Assembly: GCA_009782825.1 (NCBI GenBank)
Contig: WRII01000012.1
Span: 1-52,305, forward strand
Length of the DNA: 52,305 nucleotides
Reading direction: 5' to 3'
DNA from: Peptococcaceae bacterium
GTDB lineage: Bacteria > Bacillota > Desulfitobacteriia > Desulfitobacteriales > Syntrophobotulaceae
In this document: positions 19,001 through 26,074 of the stretch, piece by piece
Position numbering within the stretch: the stretch's first letter is position 1
Layout of the letters: each line of letters begins with the position of its first letter
The notes under the pieces: model-generated
Told to the model about the DNA's origin: nothing
The model's input: the letters and a program-made list of their open reading frames with translations, nothing else
Databases searched by the model: none
Position numbers and translations under genes: made by a program

Positions 19001-22000
19001 AGCAACGCTGTATGCGCGGCTGGCTTCCCAGCTCGTTTATGGAGATCCTTTGGCCCGCCGGGAGGAACTGGCCCGCAACAGCTCAGGGCAGTCACTGCTT
19101 TGGAGCTTGGGGATTTCCGGGGATTTGAGTATTGTCATTCTGCAGATCCGGGACAGTCAGGATTTGAGTATGCTGGATCAGATGCTGCGCATCCATGAGT
19201 ATTGGAAGGTGAAAGGGTTCTATGTGGACCTTGTGGTCTTAAGTGATGATAAGTCGGGGTATCGCCAGAATTTTGTGGAGGCCATGCAGGGGCGTATTGA
19301 TTTCAGCCATGCGCGGAAGCTGGTGAATCGGCCGGGCGGCGTGTTTTTGCTGCAGAAAGATCATATTGAACAGGATTTGATGACTTTGCTGTATTCTGTA
19401 GCGCGGATGGTCTTTTGCAGTGAAGAAGGGTCATTGCGCAATCAGATCACGAAGAAGGTGAACAAGGGCGGTGAAGTGATGATATCTTCTGCTGTCCCAG
19501 CCAAATCTTCAGGAAAAATGGTGGGGATATCGGCGTTTCCGCTCACATCGTCTCAAGGGGCGCCCCATGCATCCTTTTCACCTATCCAAGCGGGGTTACT
19601 GGGTGCTCCGGTGTTCCGGGAGAAAAAATTTGACAACGGATATGGGGGTTTCAGCCTTGACGGCAGGAGTTATCTGATTGATCTTCCGGAGGGGAAGAAG
19701 ACGCCGATGCCCTGGAGTAATGTGATTGCCAACAAAGACTTCGGGTTTCTGATCAGCGAGAGCGGCGGCGGCTATACCTGGTCCCAGAACAGCCGGGAGT
19801 ACAAATTGTCGCCCTGGTACAACGACGCTTTGCTGGATACCTGTGGGGAGGCGCTTTACCTGCAGGATTTGGATATCAGGGAGTTTTGGTCACCAACGCC
19901 CCAGCCGGCCAGATCGCCTGAATATTATGCGGTGAGTCATACTCAGGGTTCGACAATTTTTGAGCACACGTGTTATGGCATTCATCAGGAAACGACGTAT
20001 TTTGTGGATAAGGAGCTGCCGATTAAATATATCTGTGTCAAGCTGAGAAATGACACTCCTGCGCCTCGGCGCTTGGCGGCCTATTACTACATGGAATGGG
20101 TTCTGGGGGTGGACAGGGCCCAAAGCGCGCCTTATCTGATGGTGAGCGAGGCGGAGGGCAGCCTGATGGCCAGGAATGTTTATCGGGATGAATTTGCCGG
20201 GCGCACGGCTTTTTTGACGGGATATGGCGGGACGCTGCGGGCGTTCTGTACGTCGCGCCGGGATTTTATAGGGGTCTATGGGAGTCTCAGGGAGCCTAAG
20301 GCTTTGGTGGATGGCCCGGGGTATGAGCAGGGCAATGATTGCGGGGTTGTCAAGCTGGAATGTATGTTGGAGGCGTCGGAAGAGAAGATGTTGGTCTTTG
20401 CGGTGGGGGACAGTGTTTCTGAAGAGGAGGCCCTGGAGCGGATTGCCATGATCCGGCGCGAAGAACCTCATGAGGAGGCTTTTGGGGAAAGCAAGAAGTT
20501 CTGGTCCCAGCTTCTTAATACGCTGCAGGTGGAGACGCCGGATGAGTCGTTCAATATTATGTTTAACAGCTGGCTGATCTATCAGACGTTAGGGTGCCGC
20601 ATGTGGTCCCGGGCGGCCTATTATCAGTGTGGCGGAGCCTTGGGGTTCCGGGATCAGCTGCAGGATTCTATGGCGCTCAGTGTGGTGGCGCCGGAGGTGA
20701 CCCGAGAACAGATTCTGCTGCATGCGGTGCATCAGTTTCCGGAGGGGGATGTGCAGCATTGGTGGCATAATGGAACTTCCAAGGGAATTAGAACTAAATT
20801 TAGTGATGACCGCTTGTGGCTGCCTTATGTGGTCGCGGATTATATTGAGCATACGCAGGATTGGAGTGTTTTGGAGGAAAAGGCTGGATTTTTGACAGGG
20901 GATTTGCTGGAGGAAGGCGAGGATGAGAGGTATTTTGTGCCTGGGGTTTCTGCCTTGGAGACGTCTATTTATGACCATTGCCTGCGGGCGATAGAGTGCA
21001 GCTTGGCTGTTGGGGCTCATGGCCTGCCTCTGATCGGGACAGGGGATTGGAATGATGGGTTTAGTTCTGTGGGCCGCGAAGGCCGGGGTGAGAGTGTTTG
21101 GATGGGGTGGTTCCTGATTTCTATTCTGCGGCCTTTTGCGGAGATTTGCCGCAAAAAGGGGGACATTGAGCGAGGGGATCGCTATCAGGCCCATGCTAAG
21201 GAGCTTTTGGATAATATTGAGGGCAATGGATGGGATGGGTCTTGGTACAGGCGGGCGTATTTTGATGATGGAACGCCTTTGGGATCGGCTACCGCTCAGG
21301 AGTGTCAGATTGATTCTCTCAGTCAGTCTTGGGCTGTTATCGTCGGCGGCGGATCTCCGTCGCGGGCGCAGGATGCTATGGGGGCGTTGGAAAATTATCT
21401 GTGGGATAAAGAGGCCTCGCTGCTCAAGCTTTTGACGCCGCCTTTTGATATCAGCGAGCCTCATCCGGGCTATATCCGGGGCTACCTGCCGGGGGTCCGG
21501 GAAAATGGCGGTCAGTATACCCATGCGGCGGTATGGACGGTTTGGGCCTACTGTCGCATGAGAGATGGGGATAAGGCCTGGCAGCTGCTGCGGGATATCC
21601 TGCCGGTCTCTCATGCCCGCACGGATCAGGAGGCGAGGATCTATAAGGTGGAACCGTATGTGGTGTCGGCGGATGTCTACTCTGAAGGCCAGCATGTGGG
21701 CCGGGGGGGTTGGAGCTGGTATACGGGGGCTGCGGGATGGATGTATCAGGTTATGCTGGAAGGGGTCTTGGGATTCCATTTGCGCGGGGAGGAGCTGACG
21801 ATGGATCCGTGTCTGCCGCGGGAATGGCCTGATTTTAACTTGAGGTTCCGCTATCATGATTCGGATTATATTATTTATTGTGATCATCAGTCGCTGGGGC
21901 AGGCGGGTGTGGATCAGGCGGAACAAGGGGTGGATGATGCGGAGCGGGGGGATCGTTCTGAAAAAGCCTGGGATGCCGACGTGAAGAGGGGCCGCGTTCA

Positions 22001-22085
22001 GGTGAAGGTTGATGGGAGTCCTTGCGCATTTCCTATTCGGTTGCAGAAGGATGGGAAGACGCATGTGGTGGAAGTGACGCTGTAA
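13050..22085 (+). CDS. Cyclic beta-1,2-glucan synthase-like protein (GT84 and GH94 domains)
   Basis: 3011 residues from the ATG at 13050, which has GGAG six bases upstream; an in-frame GTG at 13029 has no good site. NdvB/Cgs-type enzymes polymerise UDP-glucose into beta-1,2-glucan at the membrane, and the C-terminal phosphorylase domain trims chain length. Membrane helices lie near 430-510 and 850-1000. The GT84 part has SLDADT (D663, D665) and a late HRWIRGDWQL. Mid-protein glycosidase-like segments include APGIG-type FGVPGIGLK and YMAHHHGMSLGA. The GH94 part has GTGDWNDGFS with probable general acid D2669. Low-complexity insertions are AKQVS units near 214-247, a 70-residue GSAGS tract near 1214-1285, and a charged stretch near 2950-2980. 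The product could instead be a short linear glucan. Confidence 0.9.
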   Translation: MALDKINSPADMLLSAGEMARLHHWLGTESHGQSLRVHVQNKSAFIEKSYAAINEYYYQTDDLIPAAEWYLDNYYLIQELMGDLQKSLTVTYESRLQYLKGSHLKGYPRIYVIIESFMELNDSHIDLDALQDFVDAYQKENPLVSAEIWAIPLILKIVILERICKHIERILYIQQERQLAEKWLESILKGSLADYTHLGQSDMDDDMDEERGGSARHISAKQVSAKQVSAKQVSGKYPPKNSAKEYSTIFLDRVGYLLRELGPEAKMLLNWLDKEAGRRKQTLEAIREKEQYFLSLNGLGMSNLLSNIKKIGSMNWSQFFETVSLVQRVLHDDPSGTFEKMDFESRDKYRHEVEILAERYDLSELCVAQLVKELASTKAESPQRHIGYYLLGRGRHLLELALLDYCPRGKRLRIWPGLFIRQHNTVSYLGFIGACSILVTMLLHWGMRALAGWPGIWGSAGWPDAALGSPVVSAVGPAVASAAGWISIFIVVLGIVVFGANTLVCRFTTPSFLPKIDFSKGIAPECKTLVVIPAIYNCRQQIKSFFGQLEKHYLRNRDDNLFFAVLGDFEDADTEITPEENKLIEYGVYRAHNLNKKYMTSQFFFFHRDRTYNEREKAWMGWERKRGKLIELNRALLGETEPGFLRAGDFELLEGVKYVISLDADTILPGGSAHKMVGALAHPLQEAHLDEERKKVVSGFGLLQPRVGISVESAFETPFAHLFSGNAGIDPYTCAISDVYQDLFGDGIFTGKGIYDVEVFHTLTQKAFPDNLILSHDLIESLYVRTGLATDIELIDGYPKSYLSYTKRLHRWIRGDWQLIRFFFAKGLGAISKWKIFDNLRRSLDAPAQLTLVALALLFPQAQWICFGLIALSLLFPFLLNVLFRFQEKTLFTRYGWQDCRTQLLQIGFEVMVLSHRVLVQIDAVVRSLYRQWLTRRKLLEWEAAAQVDLRMRASLSRSYGIMAAGVMLGLAICLWGFFTSPVAAAAFAVAWALGPWVVYTTSKSYRNPSEEAPNEESAQYLRQHAWKIWGFFATFVNRTNNYLPPDNIQLEPYKGVAHRTSPTNIGLALLANLEANYLGYLTFSGLIRRIRSTMKTLNKLDQWNGHLYNWYRTDTLEPLYPIYISTVDSGNMAGYMLTLSNGLRHVCNTSHLISTSVLDGLEDACQAADLGEEYRRDLDGLRKICEDQGHVVVKELNEMLAVWQERIAALMPESGGAGSAGIGSTESAGSIASVGSAGSIASAGSAGSVASPESAGSAGSVGSAGSAGSAGSVGSTGSAGSADEKSAVLGYDSMMALHKMITALRLEITRFFPADFLKIHEARGWRVPEGMSLDAMRRQYGMFLHQMLKEKKSDKEDNSNDRALKECLRKVLQEIVDAEFACHSLCHSMERMVANMDFKPLFNEQRNIFSIGYNVSEQKLDKSYYDLLASEARLASFLAIAKGEVEESHWFKLSRPLTRIETHQCLLSWSGTAFEFLMPLLIMKNFRGTLLDESYRSMLMIQQNYARKSGKVPWGISESGFYAFDVQNNYQYKAFGVPGIGLKRGLPRDLVITPYATFMGLTVDRSACITNLKMMQAQGFEGPYGLYEAADYTPGRVRHNQRNSVIKSYMAHHHGMSLGALVNTLRGNILQEHFHHEPMIKSIELLLQEQLPSKDYTFSPIMEEVREKKVVARAHGSAEKPVVYTEPQTRLPQTHFISNREYSVMLTPAGSGYSKLHNTSVSRWRQDPVLDMYGNYIYIHNLNSGDFWSATYKPCHSTGDEYRVFCFPNSVRFQRKDGNITSGTEVWVSPDDPVELRTLTLTNHSKYYRDVETTSYFEVVLNSFEADLAHPAFSNLFIKTGFENNCLYAYRRSRGVSDTQGFVWHSLIADTELIGDLQYETDRAKFIGRNGTLEDPHALGVNIPLSNSTGSILDPIMSLRARVRLMPGQTVKICYLSGVASCKEDCIHMAEKYKRGGMLDTVKELSWSQSLMELNNMGLSFAEATLYARLASQLVYGDPLARREELARNSSGQSLLWSLGISGDLSIVILQIRDSQDLSMLDQMLRIHEYWKVKGFYVDLVVLSDDKSGYRQNFVEAMQGRIDFSHARKLVNRPGGVFLLQKDHIEQDLMTLLYSVARMVFCSEEGSLRNQITKKVNKGGEVMISSAVPAKSSGKMVGISAFPLTSSQGAPHASFSPIQAGLLGAPVFREKKFDNGYGGFSLDGRSYLIDLPEGKKTPMPWSNVIANKDFGFLISESGGGYTWSQNSREYKLSPWYNDALLDTCGEALYLQDLDIREFWSPTPQPARSPEYYAVSHTQGSTIFEHTCYGIHQETTYFVDKELPIKYICVKLRNDTPAPRRLAAYYYMEWVLGVDRAQSAPYLMVSEAEGSLMARNVYRDEFAGRTAFLTGYGGTLRAFCTSRRDFIGVYGSLREPKALVDGPGYEQGNDCGVVKLECMLEASEEKMLVFAVGDSVSEEEALERIAMIRREEPHEEAFGESKKFWSQLLNTLQVETPDESFNIMFNSWLIYQTLGCRMWSRAAYYQCGGALGFRDQLQDSMALSVVAPEVTREQILLHAVHQFPEGDVQHWWHNGTSKGIRTKFSDDRLWLPYVVADYIEHTQDWSVLEEKAGFLTGDLLEEGEDERYFVPGVSALETSIYDHCLRAIECSLAVGAHGLPLIGTGDWNDGFSSVGREGRGESVWMGWFLISILRPFAEICRKKGDIERGDRYQAHAKELLDNIEGNGWDGSWYRRAYFDDGTPLGSATAQECQIDSLSQSWAVIVGGGSPSRAQDAMGALENYLWDKEASLLKLLTPPFDISEPHPGYIRGYLPGVRENGGQYTHAAVWTVWAYCRMRDGDKAWQLLRDILPVSHARTDQEARIYKVEPYVVSADVYSEGQHVGRGGWSWYTGAAGWMYQVMLEGVLGFHLRGEELTMDPCLPREWPDFNLRFRYHDSDYIIYCDHQSLGQAGVDQAEQGVDDAERGDRSEKAWDADVKRGRVQVKVDGSPCAFPIRLQKDGKTHVVEVTL

Positions 22086-22109
22086 TCAACATAATGTGAT
22101 CCTGTGCGA

Positions 22110-23792
22110 TCAGGTATCCAACAGGTGCACTTTGCAGGTTTTCTTCCAAAAAATCATTCCGTACAACATGACCTGTTTTACTGTGGTTCCCAGAAAAGCA
22201 TCCTTATAATTCTTATCTTCAATTTGTGTTAAGGCTTTATCGGACATAACAGGTATATCTTTCTGGTTCTTCGCGTGTTTGACTTCAATGACTATCCCCA
22301 TGTCACCATCGCTGGTGATAAGCATCAAGTCACTTCTCCCACTACCAGACTCCCGATTGGATTTAAGGCTCCACCCGCTGCCAATAAGAAGACCAGCCAA
22401 GAACCCATGATAATAATGCTCATCATTATCAAAGTAGCTAATAGTGGTGCGCAGTTGATCCTGCAGGATCTTCTCAATAACATCACAGTTTTTGTCCAAT
22501 AAGGCATGATAAAGCCTTTGAAGCTCTTCACGGATTTGGATATCATTCAGTTCTTCCGTAAACCAATCTCTGATTTTCTCAAGAAAAATTTCCCGGACTT
22601 CGAGATTGGGAATGATCAGTTGAACAGGGTCCGATTCTAACCCCAAAGGTTCTGGGGTTCTGGTCAGATACCCAGTGAGAAATAGTACACTCCATAGGTT
22701 GTCAATAGTGTTCCTGAAATCTCCATATGTCAGAGTATCTTTGAGGACTTTTGCCACCGCTTTCCCGGAAATGAGTTCCTCGATCTCGTTGCGAGTGGTA
22801 GTATCAGCTTTGTTAATAAACTGTTTAACCATATTATTGGAACTGGTATTATTCCAATAAGATTTGGGACGGATCCCCGGATTCTTTTTGAGTCTGGCTA
22901 CATGATGAATAATGTCCCAAGGACAGTATATATCTGTGTCACCAAAACGGTAGCCATTATACCACGCACGCAGTTCCTCGTAGGCTGGGGAGAGATTGTA
23001 ATCGCTAAGAATTTTTTGGACTTCCAAATCGGTAAACCCAAAATGTTCTTCGTAATCACTATCCGTGATTGCATTGACCATAAGATTGTTGACACCAGTA
23101 AAGATACTTTCTTTAGAGATACGCAGACAGCCTGTTACCACTGCGAATTCCAAAGCATCGTTGGTTTTAAACGCCTCGCCAAAAAAGATACGTATAAAAT
23201 CAATCATGTCATCATAGTAGCCGTTATCGAAAGCCTTGTCCAAAGGGACATCATATTCGTCCACCAGAATAATTGCCTTTTCGCCATAGTGTTTTTTGAG
23301 TATTCTGGAAAGGAACTTTAAGCTGTCTTCGAGCTGTGGTTGTGTAACTGTTTGCATAAGCATCGCATCAAAGGTTCGTTTATCCCGTTCAGTGATGTGT
23401 GGGCTATCCGCAAGAAAAGAGAGTCTATCACATTCATAAGAAACGAGTGAGGCAATCCGAGCGGCTGCATCTTGGAAAGTTTTCCCTTGCACACTTTTCA
23501 AGCTTACAAAAATCACAGGATAGCGGTTCATATAGGAGGTACAGAGATCCTGATCTTTCATAATATTCAAACCAGAAAAAATATCCTGGTGATCGGCCTC
23601 AACTTCAAAAAAAGCCTTTAGCATTGTCATAGTTAGGGTTTTGCCAAACCGGCGAGGCCTGGTAAACAGATTTACGATGCCTCGATTTAGTAAGAGGTCC
23701 CGGATAAAGTTTGTTTTGTCAACATAATAATAATTCTGCTTCCGAAGGTCATCAAAAAGATCTGCCCCCACAGGCAATTTCTTCTGAAACAT
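22110..23792 (-). CDS. AAA-ATPase-like protein with C-terminal PD-(D/E)XK nuclease domain (DUF1703 type)
   Basis: 560 residues from the ATG at 23792, which has GAGGAGG in front; the open frame extends 40 codons further upstream without support. The start MFQKKLPVGADLFDDLRKQN is typical of this clostridial family. An AAA-like P-loop with RPRRFGKT lies near residue 46 and a Walker B strand AIILVDEYDVPLD near 200. The C-terminus carries a nuclease-type signature, SDLMLIT followed by IVIEVKH (D near 488, E-x-K near 503-505). The biological role of the family is unsettled. It is often multicopy and horizontally acquired, which suggests a selfish or defence function. It stands alone here, convergent with the glucan synthase gene. 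Confidence 0.88.
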   Translation of the reverse strand: MFQKKLPVGADLFDDLRKQNYYYVDKTNFIRDLLLNRGIVNLFTRPRRFGKTLTMTMLKAFFEVEADHQDIFSGLNIMKDQDLCTSYMNRYPVIFVSLKSVQGKTFQDAAARIASLVSYECDRLSFLADSPHITERDKRTFDAMLMQTVTQPQLEDSLKFLSRILKKHYGEKAIILVDEYDVPLDKAFDNGYYDDMIDFIRIFFGEAFKTNDALEFAVVTGCLRISKESIFTGVNNLMVNAITDSDYEEHFGFTDLEVQKILSDYNLSPAYEELRAWYNGYRFGDTDIYCPWDIIHHVARLKKNPGIRPKSYWNNTSSNNMVKQFINKADTTTRNEIEELISGKAVAKVLKDTLTYGDFRNTIDNLWSVLFLTGYLTRTPEPLGLESDPVQLIIPNLEVREIFLEKIRDWFTEELNDIQIREELQRLYHALLDKNCDVIEKILQDQLRTTISYFDNDEHYYHGFLAGLLIGSGWSLKSNRESGSGRSDLMLITSDGDMGIVIEVKHAKNQKDIPVMSDKALTQIEDKNYKDAFLGTTVKQVMLYGMIFWKKTCKVHLLDT

Positions 23793-24098
23793 ACAGAAAC
23801 CTCCTCTTCTTGAGTTACAGCCCCTAAGTGGATTAATGCGGCTTTGCCTGAAAGGTACTAATACCAGTATCGTACAGGCCCAGAAGCAAAGGAGTAAAAA
23901 ATTGGGAGTCATGCTTCCTTTTTAATTGTAACATATTTTTGGATTAATGACACCGCAAGCCATGTACGTACTCGTACGTACTAACATACCGTACTAACAT
24001 ACTGACCATATGTTTATTCTTTTGGTTAAGGCAATAATAAATTCGACAATTTAGGATAAACATAGTTACAATCCCTTACCAACTAGGAGATGAGATCT
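23793..24098. other. Intergenic region between divergent genes with a 13-bp tandem duplication
   Basis: The 306 bases between two divergently transcribed genes must contain both promoters. CGTACTAACATAC is repeated exactly twice at 23977-23989 and 23990-24002, preceded by the palindromic stretch GTACGTACTCGTACGTAC. No gene or RNA is recognised. Confidence 0.5.
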
Positions 24099-25970
24099 AT
24101 GCAAATCAGTTTAAACGATATCCTGGGTTCTTTTCCTAAAGTCGATGTAAATAGTCTCAAAGTCGGCCAGAAATTACCGGTGGAGGTGGTGTCAACACGT
24201 GCGGGAAAATCGGCATTGATCAAACTGGGCGGTCAGGAGATTGAGGCCAAGATGGATACGGCGGCCCGGCCTGGGGAGCGTTTTTGGGCAGCGGTGCGCG
24301 AATTTGGCGACCAGGGGTTGATCTTATCCCGCAGCCAAAACATTCCTGCTGATCTCACTATTTCACCTCAGCAGTTGCTGACAATTCTGTCCCGTGGTTT
24401 GCCTCTGAATGCTGAAATAACGGCTTTAGTGAATAAGTTTCAAAATAATCCTCAACAGCTGCTGCCGGCTTTGCGCAATGCGCTGGAGACAGCCCAAAAC
24501 CCGGAACTTAAAGAGGCGTTGACACAGCTGCTCAGGACTGTGCCTGAATGGCAGAATGTGTCAGCCCAGAGTTTGGTCAACTTCCTGAAAAGCTTGGGGG
24601 CTCAGCACGAGAGTCAATTGTTTGGCAGAATGGCTGAACAGCCTCAACAGAACAATGATCAAGGCAATAGACAAGGAAACACACAAGGCAACACACAAGG
24701 CAACACACAAGGAAACACACAAGGAAACACACAAGGAAACACACAAGGAAACACACAAGGCACCCTACAAACAACTCATTCGCAGCAAGGGACAAATCAA
24801 TCCCAGCTGCAACAGCCGCAGGGCTTGTCTCAATCCCAGTTACAGGGCTCGCATCAACCCCAGGTCCAAGTTTTGGCGCAAGCTTCGCAACCCCCGTCAC
24901 CGCCGCAAGCTTCGCTACAGAATGCCCTTGGGCAGGAGCCGAATCCTCCAGCTGGGCAGCATCAAGGAGGGCAGGCTGCAGCTTCAAGCCAACAAGGTCA
25001 AGCGATAAATCAAGGTTCGATCCCGGGTCAAGCTCCGGTTTTGGGTCAAGGTCAAGGGTTAAGTCAGGGAGGGCAAGTTTCAGGTCCAGCTGCGGATTTG
25101 GGTCAGGGGCATCCGCCAGCACTAACAAACCCACAGCAGGGGGGAGCGGGTGAAGCGCCATCAGGGGCTGCGCCGGGAACTCTGCCGGGAGCTGCGCCGG
25201 GAACTCCATCAGGGGCTGCGCCGGGATCTCAACCGGGGTCTTTGGCAGGAACTTCATCAGGGCCTTCGGCTGGTGCTCCGGCCGGATCTTTGTCTGAGGG
25301 TTCGGCAGAGACTAAGGGACTTCCGGGGGCGCCGGCTCATCAGCAAGGGGCCGGCCGTCACATCCTACCCACACAGATGTCACAACAGATGTCACATCTG
25401 GAGCGGGGAGGGGATCTTTCCGGGGTGCAGATGGCACGGGTCGCTCAGGACAGTGATACCCTTAAATCCAAGCTGATCAGGCTGCTGGAAGCCACAGGCC
25501 AAAATCTGGCGACAAGTGAGCGCGGCATGGCCAGAGCCCTTTTGGATGATATTACAGCTCAGCAGCTATGGCTTCAATCCGGGATACGCAAGAATGCTTT
25601 TGTGTTGATGAATATGCTTTTGCAGGATCAGGACGAATTGTATCAGGCGCGCATCGCCATTGAAAGCGCGCGCAAGGGATCCAGAATGGATCCCCGGCAT
25701 TGCCGTATTGCCGTTCAGGTGGATACATATCATTTAGGGACTGTGGGAGCTGATGTCTGGCTGTATGAAGATCGTATTCATTTATGTCTGCTGAGTGACG
25801 ATCCTGAGGGGATGACAGAGATGATTCAACCTGAGCTGCCTTTTGCCCAAGAACATTTTCGGGCGCTGGGGATGGTTTTGGCGTCTATCACGACTAAGGA
25901 TTTTGTGGATATGCCCCGGTTCAGGACTTTCTTGGCAGGGGAGCAGTTGGAGGTTAATGTGGAGGGGTAG
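24099..25970 (+). CDS. FliK-like protein with a long low-complexity middle
   Basis: 623 residues. AGGAG at 24085-24089 is nine bases before the ATG at 24099; the ATG at 24090 lies too close to it. The N-terminal domain (to about 80) looks like a small beta barrel (LKVGQKLPVEVVSTRAGKSA). A helical region reaches 185. Residues 190-430 are low complexity, with about eight GNTQ units from a 12-bp repeat (24665-24757), then Gln-rich and Gly/Pro/Ala-rich stretches. The C-terminal domain (about 480-620) has QVDTYHLGTVGADVWLYEDR and FRALGMVLASITTKDF. This is the shape of the FliK C-terminal domain that switches flagellar export specificity. No flagellar genes are adjacent, so a stand-alone relative is as likely as a true hook-length protein. 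Confidence 0.72.
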   Translation: MQISLNDILGSFPKVDVNSLKVGQKLPVEVVSTRAGKSALIKLGGQEIEAKMDTAARPGERFWAAVREFGDQGLILSRSQNIPADLTISPQQLLTILSRGLPLNAEITALVNKFQNNPQQLLPALRNALETAQNPELKEALTQLLRTVPEWQNVSAQSLVNFLKSLGAQHESQLFGRMAEQPQQNNDQGNRQGNTQGNTQGNTQGNTQGNTQGNTQGNTQGTLQTTHSQQGTNQSQLQQPQGLSQSQLQGSHQPQVQVLAQASQPPSPPQASLQNALGQEPNPPAGQHQGGQAAASSQQGQAINQGSIPGQAPVLGQGQGLSQGGQVSGPAADLGQGHPPALTNPQQGGAGEAPSGAAPGTLPGAAPGTPSGAAPGSQPGSLAGTSSGPSAGAPAGSLSEGSAETKGLPGAPAHQQGAGRHILPTQMSQQMSHLERGGDLSGVQMARVAQDSDTLKSKLIRLLEATGQNLATSERGMARALLDDITAQQLWLQSGIRKNAFVLMNMLLQDQDELYQARIAIESARKGSRMDPRHCRIAVQVDTYHLGTVGADVWLYEDRIHLCLLSDDPEGMTEMIQPELPFAQEHFRALGMVLASITTKDFVDMPRFRTFLAGEQLEVNVEG

Positions 25971-26019
25971 AGGCCGCTCAAATGTTTCCAATAGATACCT
26001 GATGGCTGTTACTCATAAT

Positions 26020-26060
26020 ATAGAAAAATTCATCCCCATATGGTAAACTTATTTTACTAG
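26020..26060 (+). promoter_or_regulatory. Promoter block of permease copy 1, shared with the response regulator promoter
   Basis: The stretch containing TATAGAAAAATTCATCCCC and ATATGGTAAACTTATTTTA is nearly identical to 30506-30546 upstream of the response regulator gene. The corresponding -10 is TAAACT at 26044-26049, a weaker version of TACAAT. It lies about 25 bases from the permease ATG, compared with 49 bases at the regulator gene. Confidence 0.55.
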
Positions 26061-26074
26061 GTTGGTGATTTGCC

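Noticed and set aside
20589-22064. Minus-strand open frame of 491 codons opposite the GH94 domain
   Set aside because: Same reasoning: the plus strand carries GH94 catalytic motifs and the antisense frame has no recognisable start or domain.
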